From Micromonospora sp. MA102 (GTDB lineage: Bacteria > Actinomycetota > Actinomycetes > Mycobacteriales > Micromonosporaceae): a DNA stretch of 64,000 bases. The notes under the pieces are model-generated. The model was given only the letters and a program-made list of their open reading frames with translations. It did no database searches and had not been told where the DNA came from. A program made the position numbers and the translations under genes. The stretch lies in the NCBI RefSeq assembly GCF_025460765.1, contig NZ_JAMWEG010000013.1:94371-158370 (forward strand), written 5' to 3'. Positions 18,594 to 25,940 of the stretch are shown piece by piece (position 1 is the first letter of the stretch; each line of letters opens with the position of its first letter).

Positions 18594-19169
18594 CTACAGC
18601 GCGGAGATCGAGGCGGGCGCGCGCTCGGCACGGCTCAGGGCTCGCAGCACGTCGGTAGCGCCGTGCCGGCGTATGGCGATCCGGGAGAGCACGTCGACGA
18701 CGGTCTCGATGGCCTGGGCGGGCAGCTCGGGCTCCGGAACGCCGACGCCGTAGGCGAGATCGTCGCAGCGGTCGACGACCTCCAGGAGCCGACTCGCCGC
18801 GAAGTCGTCCAGGCTGGTCGACCATGCTCCCCAGGTTGGGCGGCGCACCGGCCGAGAAGGCGCAGTCGGCAGCACGGCCCGTAGGTCTTCGACGGGGGCT
18901 TCGACGCGGGCGGCAAGGGTCGGCGGGCCACCCGCGGCGTCCTGTTCGCCACTGGTGCGGATGAGGACGTTGAACGGATCATCGAGATCTGACCCGATCC
19001 AACTCACCCGCGCGTAGTACTCGTGGAGTGGGATGACCTTCTCGGTGGCCACCGGTTCGGCGAGCACCTTGGGGATGAAGAAAATCTGCCCTGCCAGATG
19101 TCCGGCCAGCCCTCGAACGCTCAGCTTCGCCAACGCGCTCGGCTCGTGCCAGGAGTACGTCCTGCGGCT
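18594..19169 (-). pseudogene. Maleylpyruvate isomerase/DinB-type protein, 5'-truncated
   Basis: The protein contains EPSALAKLSVRGLAGHLAGQ, the usual first conserved block of the mycothiol-dependent maleylpyruvate isomerase N-terminal (DinB-like) family, followed by EYYARV and a C-terminal helix bundle ending ATDVLRALSRAERA. The true start is missing: going upstream the frame reaches a stop at 19170 after TYSW, where about 20-30 residues should precede this block. An IS110-family transposase begins 68 bp away, so the element probably destroyed the start. A TTG at 19133 could still give a product. The gene 3' end is intact. Confidence 0.65.
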
Positions 19170-19236
19170 CTACCCGTTCGCGGCGACGTTCCGCCCCGGC
19201 CACCGTCTTAGCTGCCTTCTGACGCTTCTATGTTTG

Positions 19237-20286
19237 TCAAGCGGCAGCCGCGTTGAGGCTGCGGTAGAGCTCGCGGGCGATGTAGCGCTTGAGACAGCGG
19301 CGGATCTCGGGATCGGATATGCCTTCCGATCGGCGGCGGGTGACGTATGCCTGGGTGCGGGGACAGGTGCGCCATCGTGTGAGCAGGATGTCGTGTAGGG
19401 CTCGGTTGAGGGCACGGTCGCCGCCGCGGTTGAAGCGGTGACGCACGATCCTGCCGCTGCTGGCCGGGATCGGACTGGCACCAGCAAGCGCGGCGTAGGC
19501 GGCTTCGTTTCGGCAGCGACCGGGATGAGACCAAGACACGATGGCCTGGGCGGCGCTGACGGGACCCACACCATGCTTGGCCAGCAGATCGGGCGCGAGG
19601 TCGGCAACCAGGTTGGCGAGTTGGGCCTTGTTGTCGGCAAGGTCTCGACCTACGGCGCGGACCGCCAGGGCCAGACGGCGTGCTTCGGCGCGGCGCACCG
19701 CCTGCTCACGGGTCTGGTCGCGGGGGCCACGACGGCGAGCGATGTGGGCCAACCGTTCGCAGGTCAGCGAGCCGCGAGACAACGTTCGGTCCGCCTCGTC
19801 TCCGGTCAGTAGCAGCGCACGCAGACGATTCACGGTCCGTGTTCTGGTGGCGACCATCTCCCGCCGAGCACTGAGCAGGATCCGTAATGCCTCCCGATCG
19901 CCGTCAGCCCGCGGCGTCGGCAGCCTCTGGGCGTCCAGGCGCAGGGCGTGCAGCGCGGCCAGCCGAGCATCGATCGGATCAGACTTGCCCCGCCGCCGCT
20001 CGGCCCGGCGTGGACGTTCGACCTCCACCACCATCAGCCCCGCCGTGGCCAGCGCCCGCGCCAGCCCGATTCCGTAGCTGCGGGTGCCCTCCAACGCGAC
20101 AACGACGCGTGGGCCCGGGGCGTGCTCGCCGATCCACGCCAGCGCTTCGGCGAAGCCGGCCTCATCGTTGGTGATGCTCAACGTGGCGATGTGCACGCCA
20201 CTCGGCGCAGTCAGCTCCAGAGCATGGGAATCGCGGTGAGTGTCGCCGCCGATGACGGCATCTACGACGTCTGCCAGCATGGGCAT
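19237..20286 (-). CDS. IS110-family transposase (DEDD), apparently intact
   Basis: ATG at 20286 gives 349 residues. The N-terminal RuvC-like domain shows GGDTHRDSHALEL (first Asp), VVALEGTRSYGIGLARAL (Glu) and GKSDPIDARLAALHALRL (third and fourth acidic positions). The C-terminal Transposase_20 domain shows KHGVGPVSAAQAIVSW and AAYAALAGASPIPASSGR, with the catalytic Ser in the last block. IS110 enzymes move a circular element using a bridge RNA made from a non-coding end. The frame continues upstream to 20478 but the extra residues are not transposase. It interrupts a maleylpyruvate-isomerase-type gene on its 3' side. Confidence 0.9.
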   Translation of the reverse strand: MPMLADVVDAVIGGDTHRDSHALELTAPSGVHIATLSITNDEAGFAEALAWIGEHAPGPRVVVALEGTRSYGIGLARALATAGLMVVEVERPRRAERRRGKSDPIDARLAALHALRLDAQRLPTPRADGDREALRILLSARREMVATRTRTVNRLRALLLTGDEADRTLSRGSLTCERLAHIARRRGPRDQTREQAVRRAEARRLALAVRAVGRDLADNKAQLANLVADLAPDLLAKHGVGPVSAAQAIVSWSHPGRCRNEAAYAALAGASPIPASSGRIVRHRFNRGGDRALNRALHDILLTRWRTCPRTQAYVTRRRSEGISDPEIRRCLKRYIARELYRSLNAAAA

Positions 20287-20410
20287 ACGGCCTCGGTCTC
20301 CTTCCAGGCAGGGGCCAGGGGTCGGCGCCGGCCTGGGTGGAGTCATCGAGCGGCACATCTGTGAGGAGTCACGCGTTGCAGCGCGGACAGGCTTCTTATC
20401 AAGCCAACCC
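20287..20410 (-). ncRNA. Candidate bridge-RNA region of the IS110 element
   Basis: In IS110-group elements the non-coding end upstream of the transposase encodes the bridge RNA. This stretch is non-coding, lies in that position, and contains GC-rich complementary segments (for example around 20300-20340). The element ends are not defined because IS110 lacks terminal repeats. This is an expectation from the family, not a fold I could compute. Confidence 0.3.
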
Positions 20411-20708
20411 GGTGGGCCAGGCCGGTGCCGGCGCTGCCGAGGACAAGTCAGAAGAAGAGCACGCAGCTCCGCGGCCAAATCCGTAGCGAGTCACCCGACA
20501 ACACCGGCACCGATCCTGGCGGCAGTCCACCCAGAACCGCCAGACGTGACACTCACAGATCCGTAGATTCCCAAGAGCGCTCCGCAGCCGTTCGGCAACG
20601 TCCGCGTCGCCCTGGTCCTCGCACGCCTGGCGGCTTCATCGGTTCAGCGCCGTCCGGCCCAGTCCGACCCGGTGGCTCCCACACGTGGCTCCCAAAGAGG
20701 GCTCGGAC

Positions 20709-21029
20709 TTACGGCTGCGGGGAGGTGCAGAGTGCGCACGTGTGTCGGCCGTTGGTGTACTCGGCGAGGTAGTAGTCGATCGACCGAGCCGTACCTGTGT
20801 GGTGGGCCTGCCCCGTTTTCCGGTCCACAAGGATCGGGGCGTTGCCGGCGACGGAGTCGAGGAAGGATCCGGTCTGGATGTATCGCACCGACTGGTAGTC
20901 AAACACCCAGCAGGTTGGCCGCTCCTCCACGTGGGTGATGGCAAGCAGCGGCACGCCCGGAAACGAGGACATCTCCTGCAGCACTGCCTCCGCGGCGCTT
21001 CTTGCCTCCTGCTCCGTAATCACGGGCAC
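20709..21029 (-). CDS. Imm35-family (YrhB-like) immunity protein
   Basis: The 106 residues follow the Imm35 pattern: an N-terminal helix ITEQEARSAAEAVLQEM, then CWVFDYQSVRYIQTG, the invariant AGNAPILVDRKTGQAHHTGTAR, and a final IDYYLAEY helix. Imm35 proteins protect a cell from the partner toxin of a polymorphic or contact-dependent system. No toxin gene is next to it: upstream lies an att-like module and downstream the IS110 element. It is therefore an orphan immunity gene, perhaps acquired as a defence against neighbours. Confidence 0.8.
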   Translation of the reverse strand: MPVITEQEARSAAEAVLQEMSSFPGVPLLAITHVEERPTCWVFDYQSVRYIQTGSFLDSVAGNAPILVDRKTGQAHHTGTARSIDYYLAEYTNGRHTCALCTSPQP

Positions 21030-21060
21030 ATCATGCCCTCAGTGAGCCGCAGGGGCGACC

Positions 21061-21189
21061 CTTGCCTTGCAAAGATCGCGCGGCCTGTCGGCCGGCGTCC
21101 GTCATGGTCGCTGACCTGGACCGATCGTCGGTCGGTGCCGTCCTCCCCCGCCGCTCGTCGGCCAGCTTGGCTGTACCGATGGCCGTACC
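21061..21189. repeat. att-like module 0 with paired direct repeats
   Basis: The pair at 21168-21189 is TGGCTGTACC, then GA, then TGGCCGTACC. About 95 bp to its left is CTTGCAAAGATCGCG, which shares AAGATCGCG with the core-proximal part of the modules at 22009 and 25767. No tRNA fragment is visible here, so this is the weakest member of the module family. A gene (21209-21577) follows immediately. Confidence 0.4.
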
Positions 21190-21208
21190 GCCACCAGCCC
21201 TCGGGTTG

Positions 21209-21577
21209 CTAAAGGTACGGATTCGAGGCTTGAGGGTCCGGTACCCATGACCGGTCAGTGCGCGACAGCTCCCGACCGGCGGCTGTCTCAACGATCGCTA
21301 GACCATCATCTCGGTGGATCCAGCTATCGTCCGTGTACTGCCACACCGCCTGGTCAGCGAGCACGTCAGCCAGGCTCTCCCGGGAAACCACGTCGTAGCT
21401 GTCGGCGCCGTCTTCGTCGACAAACAAGCGGCGTACCTCGATCAAGCCTTGGTCGACCAGTGCGATCAAGGCGGCGGCCAAGTCGGGGAGGCGGCTCAGC
21501 TTGTCTGCCAATTCGAGATCGGTGCGCCAGTCATAGAGCACCCCCGGCAGCAGGTCGTGCTCGCGCGCGTTGACCAT
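21209..21577 (-). CDS. Small acidic hypothetical protein, 122 aa
   Basis: ATG at 21577 has GAGGAG nine bases upstream; the longer frame to 21637 lacks such a site. The protein starts MVNAREHDLLPGVLYDWRTDLELADKL and reads like a small two-domain soluble protein with a winged-helix-like middle (LAAALIALVDQGLIEVRRLF). Many small immunity or modifier proteins of actinomycetes start this way, but I cannot name a family. Its 3' end is close to att-like module 0, and the tRNA-Arg scar lies 60 bp beyond its 5' end. Confidence 0.6.
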   Translation of the reverse strand: MVNAREHDLLPGVLYDWRTDLELADKLSRLPDLAAALIALVDQGLIEVRRLFVDEDGADSYDVVSRESLADVLADQAVWQYTDDSWIHRDDGLAIVETAAGRELSRTDRSWVPDPQASNPYL

Positions 21578-21639
21578 GAGGCATTGCTCCTCATGGCTCC
21601 GCTGATCCCATGTCAACACGCGGAGATGGTGACACATCG

Positions 21640-21684
21640 TGGAGGGCTCGCCGGGTTCGAACCTGCGGCCTTGGGATTAGAAGA
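21640..21684 (-). repeat. 3' half of a tRNA-Arg(TCT): integration scar
   Basis: Read on the minus strand, this stretch begins with an anticodon loop CTTCTAA (anticodon TCT), followed by a T-arm with GGTTCGAACC and an acceptor end with encoded CCA. The 5' half of a tRNA is absent; the sequence to the right is unrelated. A tRNA cut at the anticodon loop is the typical product of tyrosine-integrase insertion. Confidence 0.7.
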
Positions 21685-21769
21685 AGATCAGGGATGGCTG
21701 GTCAGCTGTCGGCTTTCCTGGTCAGCCCGTCCGTGGCTGTCGGGCAGCGTCGGCGGTTGCGGGCAGTCT

Positions 21770-21790
21770 TGGCTGTACGGATGGCTGTAC
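21770..21790. repeat. Paired direct repeats (arm-type site) of att module 1
   Basis: TGGCTGTAC, GGA, TGGCTGTAC: two perfect 9-bp copies 12 bp apart, 85 bp to the right of the tRNA-Arg scar and 32 bp before a small gene. The same geometry recurs at 22119, 25131, 25876 and 27616. Confidence 0.65.
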
Positions 21791-21822
21791 AGCCACACTG
21801 TTGGGTCTGACATGATCACGAC

Positions 21823-21978
21823 GTGCCCGACCCCGCGCCGGCCGACGGCAGTCCGCCGCCGGGGCCGCCTGCGCCGACAGCGCGCAACGAACTGCTCACG
21901 CTACTCATGCTGCTGCTCGCCTCGGTCGCTCTACTGGCGCTGTGCTTCGGCTGTGCCGCGTTCTGGCTATACAACTAA
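21823..21978 (+). CDS. 51-aa single-span membrane peptide
   Basis: From GTG at 21823 the reading is PDPAPADGSPPPGPPAPTAR, a Pro-rich polar head, then one membrane span (LLTLLMLLLASVALLALCFG) and a short tail ending FWLYN and TAA. It fits exactly between the arm-type repeats of module 1 (ending 21790) and the core of module 2 (starting 22009), which supports a cassette organisation. No ribosome site is strong and function is unknown. Confidence 0.45.
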   Translation: MPDPAPADGSPPPGPPAPTARNELLTLLMLLLASVALLALCFGCAAFWLYN

Positions 21979-22008
21979 CTGGCCGTCCTTGCGCTGGACC
22001 CTCAGCGC

Positions 22009-22137
22009 CAGTTTGGAAGGACGAAGATCACGACCGATAGGGACCTGGTAGGCCAGGTCAAGGGTAGGAAGTGCGCGACCGTTCGTGCCCCCTGGTGACC
22101 GTCCGGGGTACGGGCTACTGGCACGCGGATGGCACGG
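22009..22137. repeat. att-like module 2 (shared ~129-bp repeat, copy A)
   Basis: Starts CAGTTTGGAAGG, which is the anticodon-loop region of tRNA-Gly(TCC) in reverse, continues ACGAAGATCACG, and ends with the paired repeat TGGCACG-CGGA-TGGCACG at 22119-22136. It is closely similar along its whole length to 25767-25894 and 27507-27634. No tRNA 3' half is attached here. Confidence 0.8.
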
Positions 22138-22176
22138 TGGTGGCCTTGCTGCACAGGCGGTCAGTCCGACGCCTAC

Positions 22177-22689
22177 CTATCTGGTCCGACGCCGCCGCAG
22201 GGCCGCCGCCACCAGTCCGGCGGCGAGGACTGCCAGCATCGCACCAGCCGCGAGCCACCAAGGGCTCGGCCTCTGTGCAGGAGCGGATGGGGCCGCGACA
22301 TGCGTCGGGACCGCAGCGGCCGCGGACGGTGTGGCCGACAACTGGCGGATTCCGTCACACAGCCCAGTGGTGCCGTTGATCGAATTCACCCTGTACCGGG
22401 TGCCGACGCGGAAGTCGTAGCCGCAGCTGGCCTCGCCGCGGCTCACGCGCAGCCCGAGCGTGTCCCCAATCCCGAAGCTGCCCTTCTCGACGGACTCGAC
22501 CGCGAGTTGGACCCCATTGTCCGTCACCTGCGTGACGGTGCCGACGACGATGCGCTCGGCTCGTTCGTCCTGTTGCTCGGCACGCAAGGCGCAAGAGCAG
22601 GCCCAGGCGGGTTCGGCCGGTGAAACGGCCGTGACGAGGCCGAGGCTGAGAATGACCAGAGCGAAAAGGATTGTGCCGCGCAGCTTCAT
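22177..22689 (-). CDS. Secreted, C-terminally anchored TIMP/netrin-like protein
   Basis: A signal peptide ends just before Cys-Ser-Cys (AEPAWACSC), the start pattern of tissue-inhibitor-of-metalloprotease-like NTR domains. The domain body (VVGTVTQVTDNGVQLAVESVEKG, then SCGYDFRVGTRYRV) agrees with the OB-like fold of that group. After a Pro/Ala linker there is one membrane span (WWLAAGAMLAVLAAGLVAAAL) and a basic tail, so the protein is displayed on the outside of the membrane. It might inhibit or bind an extracellular protease, but this is inferred from the fold. The gene points towards att module 2. Confidence 0.65.
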   Translation of the reverse strand: MKLRGTILFALVILSLGLVTAVSPAEPAWACSCALRAEQQDERAERIVVGTVTQVTDNGVQLAVESVEKGSFGIGDTLGLRVSRGEASCGYDFRVGTRYRVNSINGTTGLCDGIRQLSATPSAAAAVPTHVAAPSAPAQRPSPWWLAAGAMLAVLAAGLVAAALRRRRTR

Positions 22690-22988
22690 GCCCTCACTGA
22701 CGCGGCCGGATCCCCCTAGGTTTCCTCCAGCCGCCTGCGAGGTTGTACCCGTGGACGTGCGGTGAGTGGGCGAATCTCCTCGTCGGGCGGTCGTAGACCG
22801 TCCAGCCTCCCCCGGGCGGGGACAGGGTGGAGCGCTCTACCGGACGAACGACCTTGTCGCCCTGGCCCTGGTCTGCTCGGCTCCGCCTGGGTCGGTGGCT
22901 GGCGGGATGGCATCCCACCACCCACGAACCGGAACCGTTCGGCAACTGCATCTCGGAGTCGTCTGGCCCCGCCGGAGGCATGCCCTTA

Positions 22989-23075
22989 ATTGGCCGGCGC
23001 GCCGGCCAATGCCGGCGCTTGCGCCGCCAGCAGGCCGAGCGCGGCCGGCGCGGCCCGCTTGCGGGCCGCCTTGAT
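22989..23075. other. Perfect 22-bp palindrome and GC-rich hairpins
   Basis: 22989-23010 is perfectly self-complementary (half site ATTGGCCGGCG). It is followed by GCCGGCGC/TTGCGCCGGC-type and GGCCCGC-TT-GCGGGCC foldbacks (about 23050-23070). Together they form a dense hairpin zone, possibly a bidirectional terminator between the convergent flanks or a decayed mobile-element end. The remainder of 22690-23221 has no gene that I can support. Confidence 0.5.
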
Positions 23076-23116
23076 CTGACAGAGCGCAATTCGGCAGTGC
23101 GGGCGTTCAATCGACC

Positions 23117-23133
23117 TGTCCCGTCACGGGACA
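23117..23133. other. 17-bp palindrome
   Basis: TGTCCCGTCACGGGACA is a perfect inverted repeat (7-bp arms), about 90 bp upstream of the membrane-protein gene at 23222. It could be an operator. It is followed by two copies of ATGCTTGACAT (about 23132 and 23158). Confidence 0.4.
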
Positions 23134-23147
23134 TGCTTGACATTCGC

Positions 23148-23161
23148 GTCCCACCAGATGC
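23148..23161. repeat. Left copy of a 14-bp inverted repeat flanking the gene at 23222
   Basis: GTCCCACCAGATGC, the exact reverse complement of 24018-24031. In addition GGGCGTTCAATCGACC at 23101 reappears as GGGCATTCAATCGACC at 24039 in direct orientation. Confidence 0.55.
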
Positions 23162-23221
23162 TTGACATGATCGGCCCAGTTTGTTGGAAGAGTCGGTGGT
23201 CCGGCACCCGTACTGTGGGGC

Positions 23222-23983
23222 GTGTCTGCATTCCAAGCAGCGGTGGTCCGGCAGCGCCGGACCGTCCTCGCCATCGCTCTGGCCATCTCTGTCGGCTATC
23301 CCCTAGTGCTGTGGTTCGCTGGCTCGGACCACAAGATCGTTGACGTGCTTGTTATCGGGCTCCTAGTTGGCTCTTTGATCCTGTTGGCGCTGTTGGGTTA
23401 TGCCTTGCCGGATGAGCGGCCTGCAGTCTTCGTCGTACGGCCGGAGGTCTCGTCCTTCAGCACGCCGTCCAGCTCCGTTGCCGTTTGGGGCGCCGTTGCT
23501 CTGGCGTTGGCAGCCTCCGCGCAGATCAGCTCTGTGGTCCGACCGATCTGGACACACAACCTGCGGCCCCTCGACGCCGTCCTGCCGGTCCTGGTCTCCG
23601 CGCTGGCAGGTAGGCAGATGGTCTTAGCCTGGTGCGGGTTCCTTGTTCACCTGCGGCCTGAGGGCCTGTGGTGGCGCACACTGGCCGGGTCAGTGCGGGT
23701 GCCATGGGAGGCATTGGCCCCCGGCTACCCGCAACGGCCGGCCCTGTACGCCGACACTCTGACCCTCACCTACGCCCGACCCGACCTGGTACGTCGTCGC
23801 GGCCTCGTGCTGCGCCCGCGACGGCTACCGATCAAGACCGTCGACGCCTGGTTCATCAGCGACGCGATCTGGTACTACCTCGCACATCCCGAACATCGGG
23901 CAGCGATCGGAACCGAGGCCGAATACCGCCGCCTGCTAGACGTGCTGAGGGACAGACCTGCCGACCCAGCCCCCCACGGCTGA
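23222..23983 (+). CDS. Four-span membrane protein with cytoplasmic PH-like tail
   Basis: A 253-residue protein starting at GTG. Two spans near the N-terminus (VLAIALAISVGYPLVLWFAG and VLVIGLLVGSLILLALLGYAL) and two more (VAVWGAVALALAASAQISSV and LPVLVSALAGRQMVLAWCGF) precede a soluble C-terminal part with LRPEGLWWRTLAGSVRVPWEAL. That wording is typical of bacterial PH-like domains that read 'gl-r-g--r-v-WedI'. The function is unknown; the gene lies alone between inverted repeats. Confidence 0.65.
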   Translation: MSAFQAAVVRQRRTVLAIALAISVGYPLVLWFAGSDHKIVDVLVIGLLVGSLILLALLGYALPDERPAVFVVRPEVSSFSTPSSSVAVWGAVALALAASAQISSVVRPIWTHNLRPLDAVLPVLVSALAGRQMVLAWCGFLVHLRPEGLWWRTLAGSVRVPWEALAPGYPQRPALYADTLTLTYARPDLVRRRGLVLRPRRLPIKTVDAWFISDAIWYYLAHPEHRAAIGTEAEYRRLLDVLRDRPADPAPHG

Positions 23984-24017
23984 AGCTGGCGGCATCTCCT
24001 AGAGCCACTGTCGTAAT

Positions 24018-24031
24018 GCATCTGGTGGGAC
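24018..24031. repeat. Right copy of the 14-bp inverted repeat
   Basis: GCATCTGGTGGGAC, reverse complement of 23148-23161. With its partner it encloses an 870-bp segment holding one gene. Confidence 0.55.
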
Positions 24032-24197
24032 TAGACAGGGCATTCAATCGACCGACTGTGACACTGCGCGACGCGCGGTCAACGGCAAATGAGGATGGCC
24101 GCACCTCACGATCGATACGCCACAGTTGATCGCACGCGTTCACCGGCCTGGGGGTCGCACCGGGCCGACGTTTTCCCTCAAGGGGATTTAGGCAGCG

Positions 24198-24686
24198 TCA
24201 GAGGCAGCTAGGCCGCAGATCCCGAGGCGTGTAGGTGATCTGCAGGTGATAGGTCCCCCCGGCGGTGCTGAGCACCTGGAGGCTCCACGTGCAACTGGTC
24301 CCGTCCGACTTCACGGCGTCGTACACATGGCTGCCGTGGCCGAACGCCTCCCAGCCGCTGGCGCGGGCAAGATCCGCGTAGAAGCGCGACACGTCGTCGA
24401 CGGCACCGGCTCCGGTGACCTCGCGGTCGAGCATTCCAAGGCTGGGCGGCCCCGGACTCGCCCAACCGCAGCTCACAGTCTCGGTCGCCGCTGCCATGGT
24501 GGCGCCGGGTGGCGTCTGGGTCAACACCGGCTCCTGACGCAGTGCGGCGACCGTCTTCGGGTCCGGGTGGCAGTCGCGGGCAGCGATTTCCCCCGATATG
24601 GCGTCGCCCAAGTCGCCACAGCCCCCAAGGAACAGCCCCAACGCGGCCACCACGACAGCGGGGCTGACAACGCCGACTCGGCTCAC
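24198..24686 (-). CDS. Lipoprotein of unknown function
   Basis: The frame is open from 24785, but GTG at 24686 starts a textbook lipoprotein signal (VSRVGVVSPAVVVAALGLFLGGC) with the lipid-carrying Cys near residue 22-23. The mature part has four further Cys residues, two apparent pairs (RDCHPD and VSCGWASPG, later SCTWSL and PSCL), suggesting disulphides outside the cell. The layout resembles the DUF3558-type actinobacterial lipoproteins, with weak confidence. Confidence 0.6.
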   Translation of the reverse strand: MSRVGVVSPAVVVAALGLFLGGCGDLGDAISGEIAARDCHPDPKTVAALRQEPVLTQTPPGATMAAATETVSCGWASPGPPSLGMLDREVTGAGAVDDVSRFYADLARASGWEAFGHGSHVYDAVKSDGTSCTWSLQVLSTAGGTYHLQITYTPRDLRPSCL

Positions 24687-24956
24687 GGCACACACCCCCG
24701 CAGTGCTCGATCTTGGCCTAGTGAGCATAGGTTCGGGGTCTCCTGGTGCACCAGCCCTGGTCCAGAGCCGCGGCCGGCCGGACACCTACCCCAGCTCGGC
24801 ATGTGAGTGCGCCCACGATGCTCAGGTGCCAACGGCTGCAACCAGGACGACTGACCACCAAGGCCGGCTGTCGTCCATGTGCTGGGAGGACCCGTCATGC
24901 ATGTGGTGGGACAGGGCCTTCAGAACTTGGGCGCGCTGGTGACCCGTGGAACATCG

Positions 24957-24994
24957 AAGGCCCTGACCGGGACTCGCGTCCTGATCAGGGCCTT
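24957..24994 (-). terminator. Hairpin downstream of the tRNA-Gly(CCC) scar
   Basis: AAGGCCCTGA (24957-24966) pairs perfectly with TCAGGGCCTT (24985-24994). It sits directly downstream (minus strand) of the tRNA 3' end at 25000 and so is probably the original tRNA terminator. This marks the left side as the old chromosomal flank. Confidence 0.7.
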
Positions 24995-24999
24995 TGGCG

Positions 25000-25043
25000 T
25001 GGAGCGGGTGACGGGAATCGAACCCGCACTGTCAGCTTGGGAA
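25000..25043 (-). repeat. 3' half of a tRNA-Gly(CCC): integration scar
   Basis: On the minus strand it begins in the anticodon loop (TTCCCAA), then AGCTGACAG, T-arm GCGGGTTCGATTCCCGT, acceptor end CACCCGCT and CCA. The 5' half is not present: the adjoining sequence does not pair with it. Confidence 0.75.
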
Positions 25044-25130
25044 TTGTCGATATCCGCCTGTCTACTGCGTCGACGGCCTGGTCTCGGCGGTCCCTCGTGG
25101 CCTCGGCTGACCCCTGCTGTCCCGGCTCAA

Positions 25131-25148
25131 TGGCACGCTAATGGCACG
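25131..25148. repeat. Paired direct repeats (arm-type site) of att module 3
   Basis: TGGCACG, CTAA, TGGCACG: perfect 7-bp copies spaced 11 bp, 88 bp right of the tRNA-Gly(CCC) scar and 64 bp before the next gene. Confidence 0.7.
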
Positions 25149-25211
25149 CCGCGCTGCGCTCCTCGGCAGTGACCGTCCGATCATGCCCGGGTACCTTCGT
25201 ACGGAGGTTTT

Positions 25212-25703
25212 GTGAGTAGGACGTGCTTCGTCGAGTTCAATGGCTCGGGCTTCTGGGCGTTCAGCGACAGCCTTGCTGTCTTGCTCGGTCAGGCCGTTGT
25301 GGTGGCGGAGGAGATGGCGGCTGATCGGCACTCGGCGGCCGTTGAGGACGTGGTCGATCAGCTTCGTGTGAGTGCGGTCGTGACCGACCTTGGCCTACAT
25401 GTCGACGAGGACTGGCGTGGTGATCGACTTGATCTGCTCATGCAGCTGATCGAGGAGGCAAACCGGCGACTGGGTGAGCGTGGGCGCGTGACAGCGTCCG
25501 AGGTCAAGGGCTGGACAGCGCTTGGCGACGACGTGATCGAGCTGCGGCGCGACACGGTGAATACGGCGCCGGTGATCGAGCTGGGGCAGGGCGTGTTGCA
25601 GCTGCTCCGAGAGAGGCTTCCGCCCGCCCCAGAGGGGACGTGGTGGTTCTACGGCGTAGAAGGTGGCCGTCAGACCATCGTCATGCGGAACGTGGAGAGC
25701 TGA
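25212..25703 (+). CDS. Hypothetical soluble protein, 163 aa
   Basis: GTG start with GGAGG four bases upstream. The protein begins MSRTCFVEFNGSGFWAFSDSLAVLLGQ and is mostly helical and acidic (VVAEEMAADRHSAAVEDVVDQL, MQLIEEANRRLGERG), ending in a GTWWFYGVEGG strand. I do not recognise the family. It occupies the interval between att module 3 and the core of module 4, which starts 63 bp after its stop, so it is the single cargo gene of that interval. Confidence 0.6.
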   Translation: MSRTCFVEFNGSGFWAFSDSLAVLLGQAVVVAEEMAADRHSAAVEDVVDQLRVSAVVTDLGLHVDEDWRGDRLDLLMQLIEEANRRLGERGRVTASEVKGWTALGDDVIELRRDTVNTAPVIELGQGVLQLLRERLPPAPEGTWWFYGVEGGRQTIVMRNVES

Positions 25704-25766
25704 TCCCGACTTGTAGGTCGCCTCGTCCGTCGCCTGGCCACGCCTCTGGTCTTAATGAGGGAACCT

Positions 25767-25894
25767 CAGTTTGGAAGGACGAAGATCGCGGCCGACAAGG
25801 CCCTGGTGGGGCAGGCCAGCCGGAGGATGTGGGGACCATTCGTGCCCGCTGGCGACCGCCGGGGGTACGGGCTACTGGCACGTGGATGGCACGG
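25767..25894. repeat. att-like module 4 (shared repeat, copy B)
   Basis: CAGTTTGGAAGGACGAAGATC at the left edge and TGGCACG-TGGA-TGGCACG at 25876-25893. The interior matches copies at 22009 and 27507, with CGGGCTACTGGCACG as in copy A. The hydrolase gene begins 47 bp later. Confidence 0.8.
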
Positions 25895-25940
25895 CAACCA
25901 AGGATGCGAGGGGTAGCAGGCACCTCGTACGGTTGACGGG

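Noticed and set aside
22694..23236. 180-codon frame on the minus strand
   Set aside because: Arg/Pro/Ser-rich with no domain, passes through the hairpin zone, no ribosome site.
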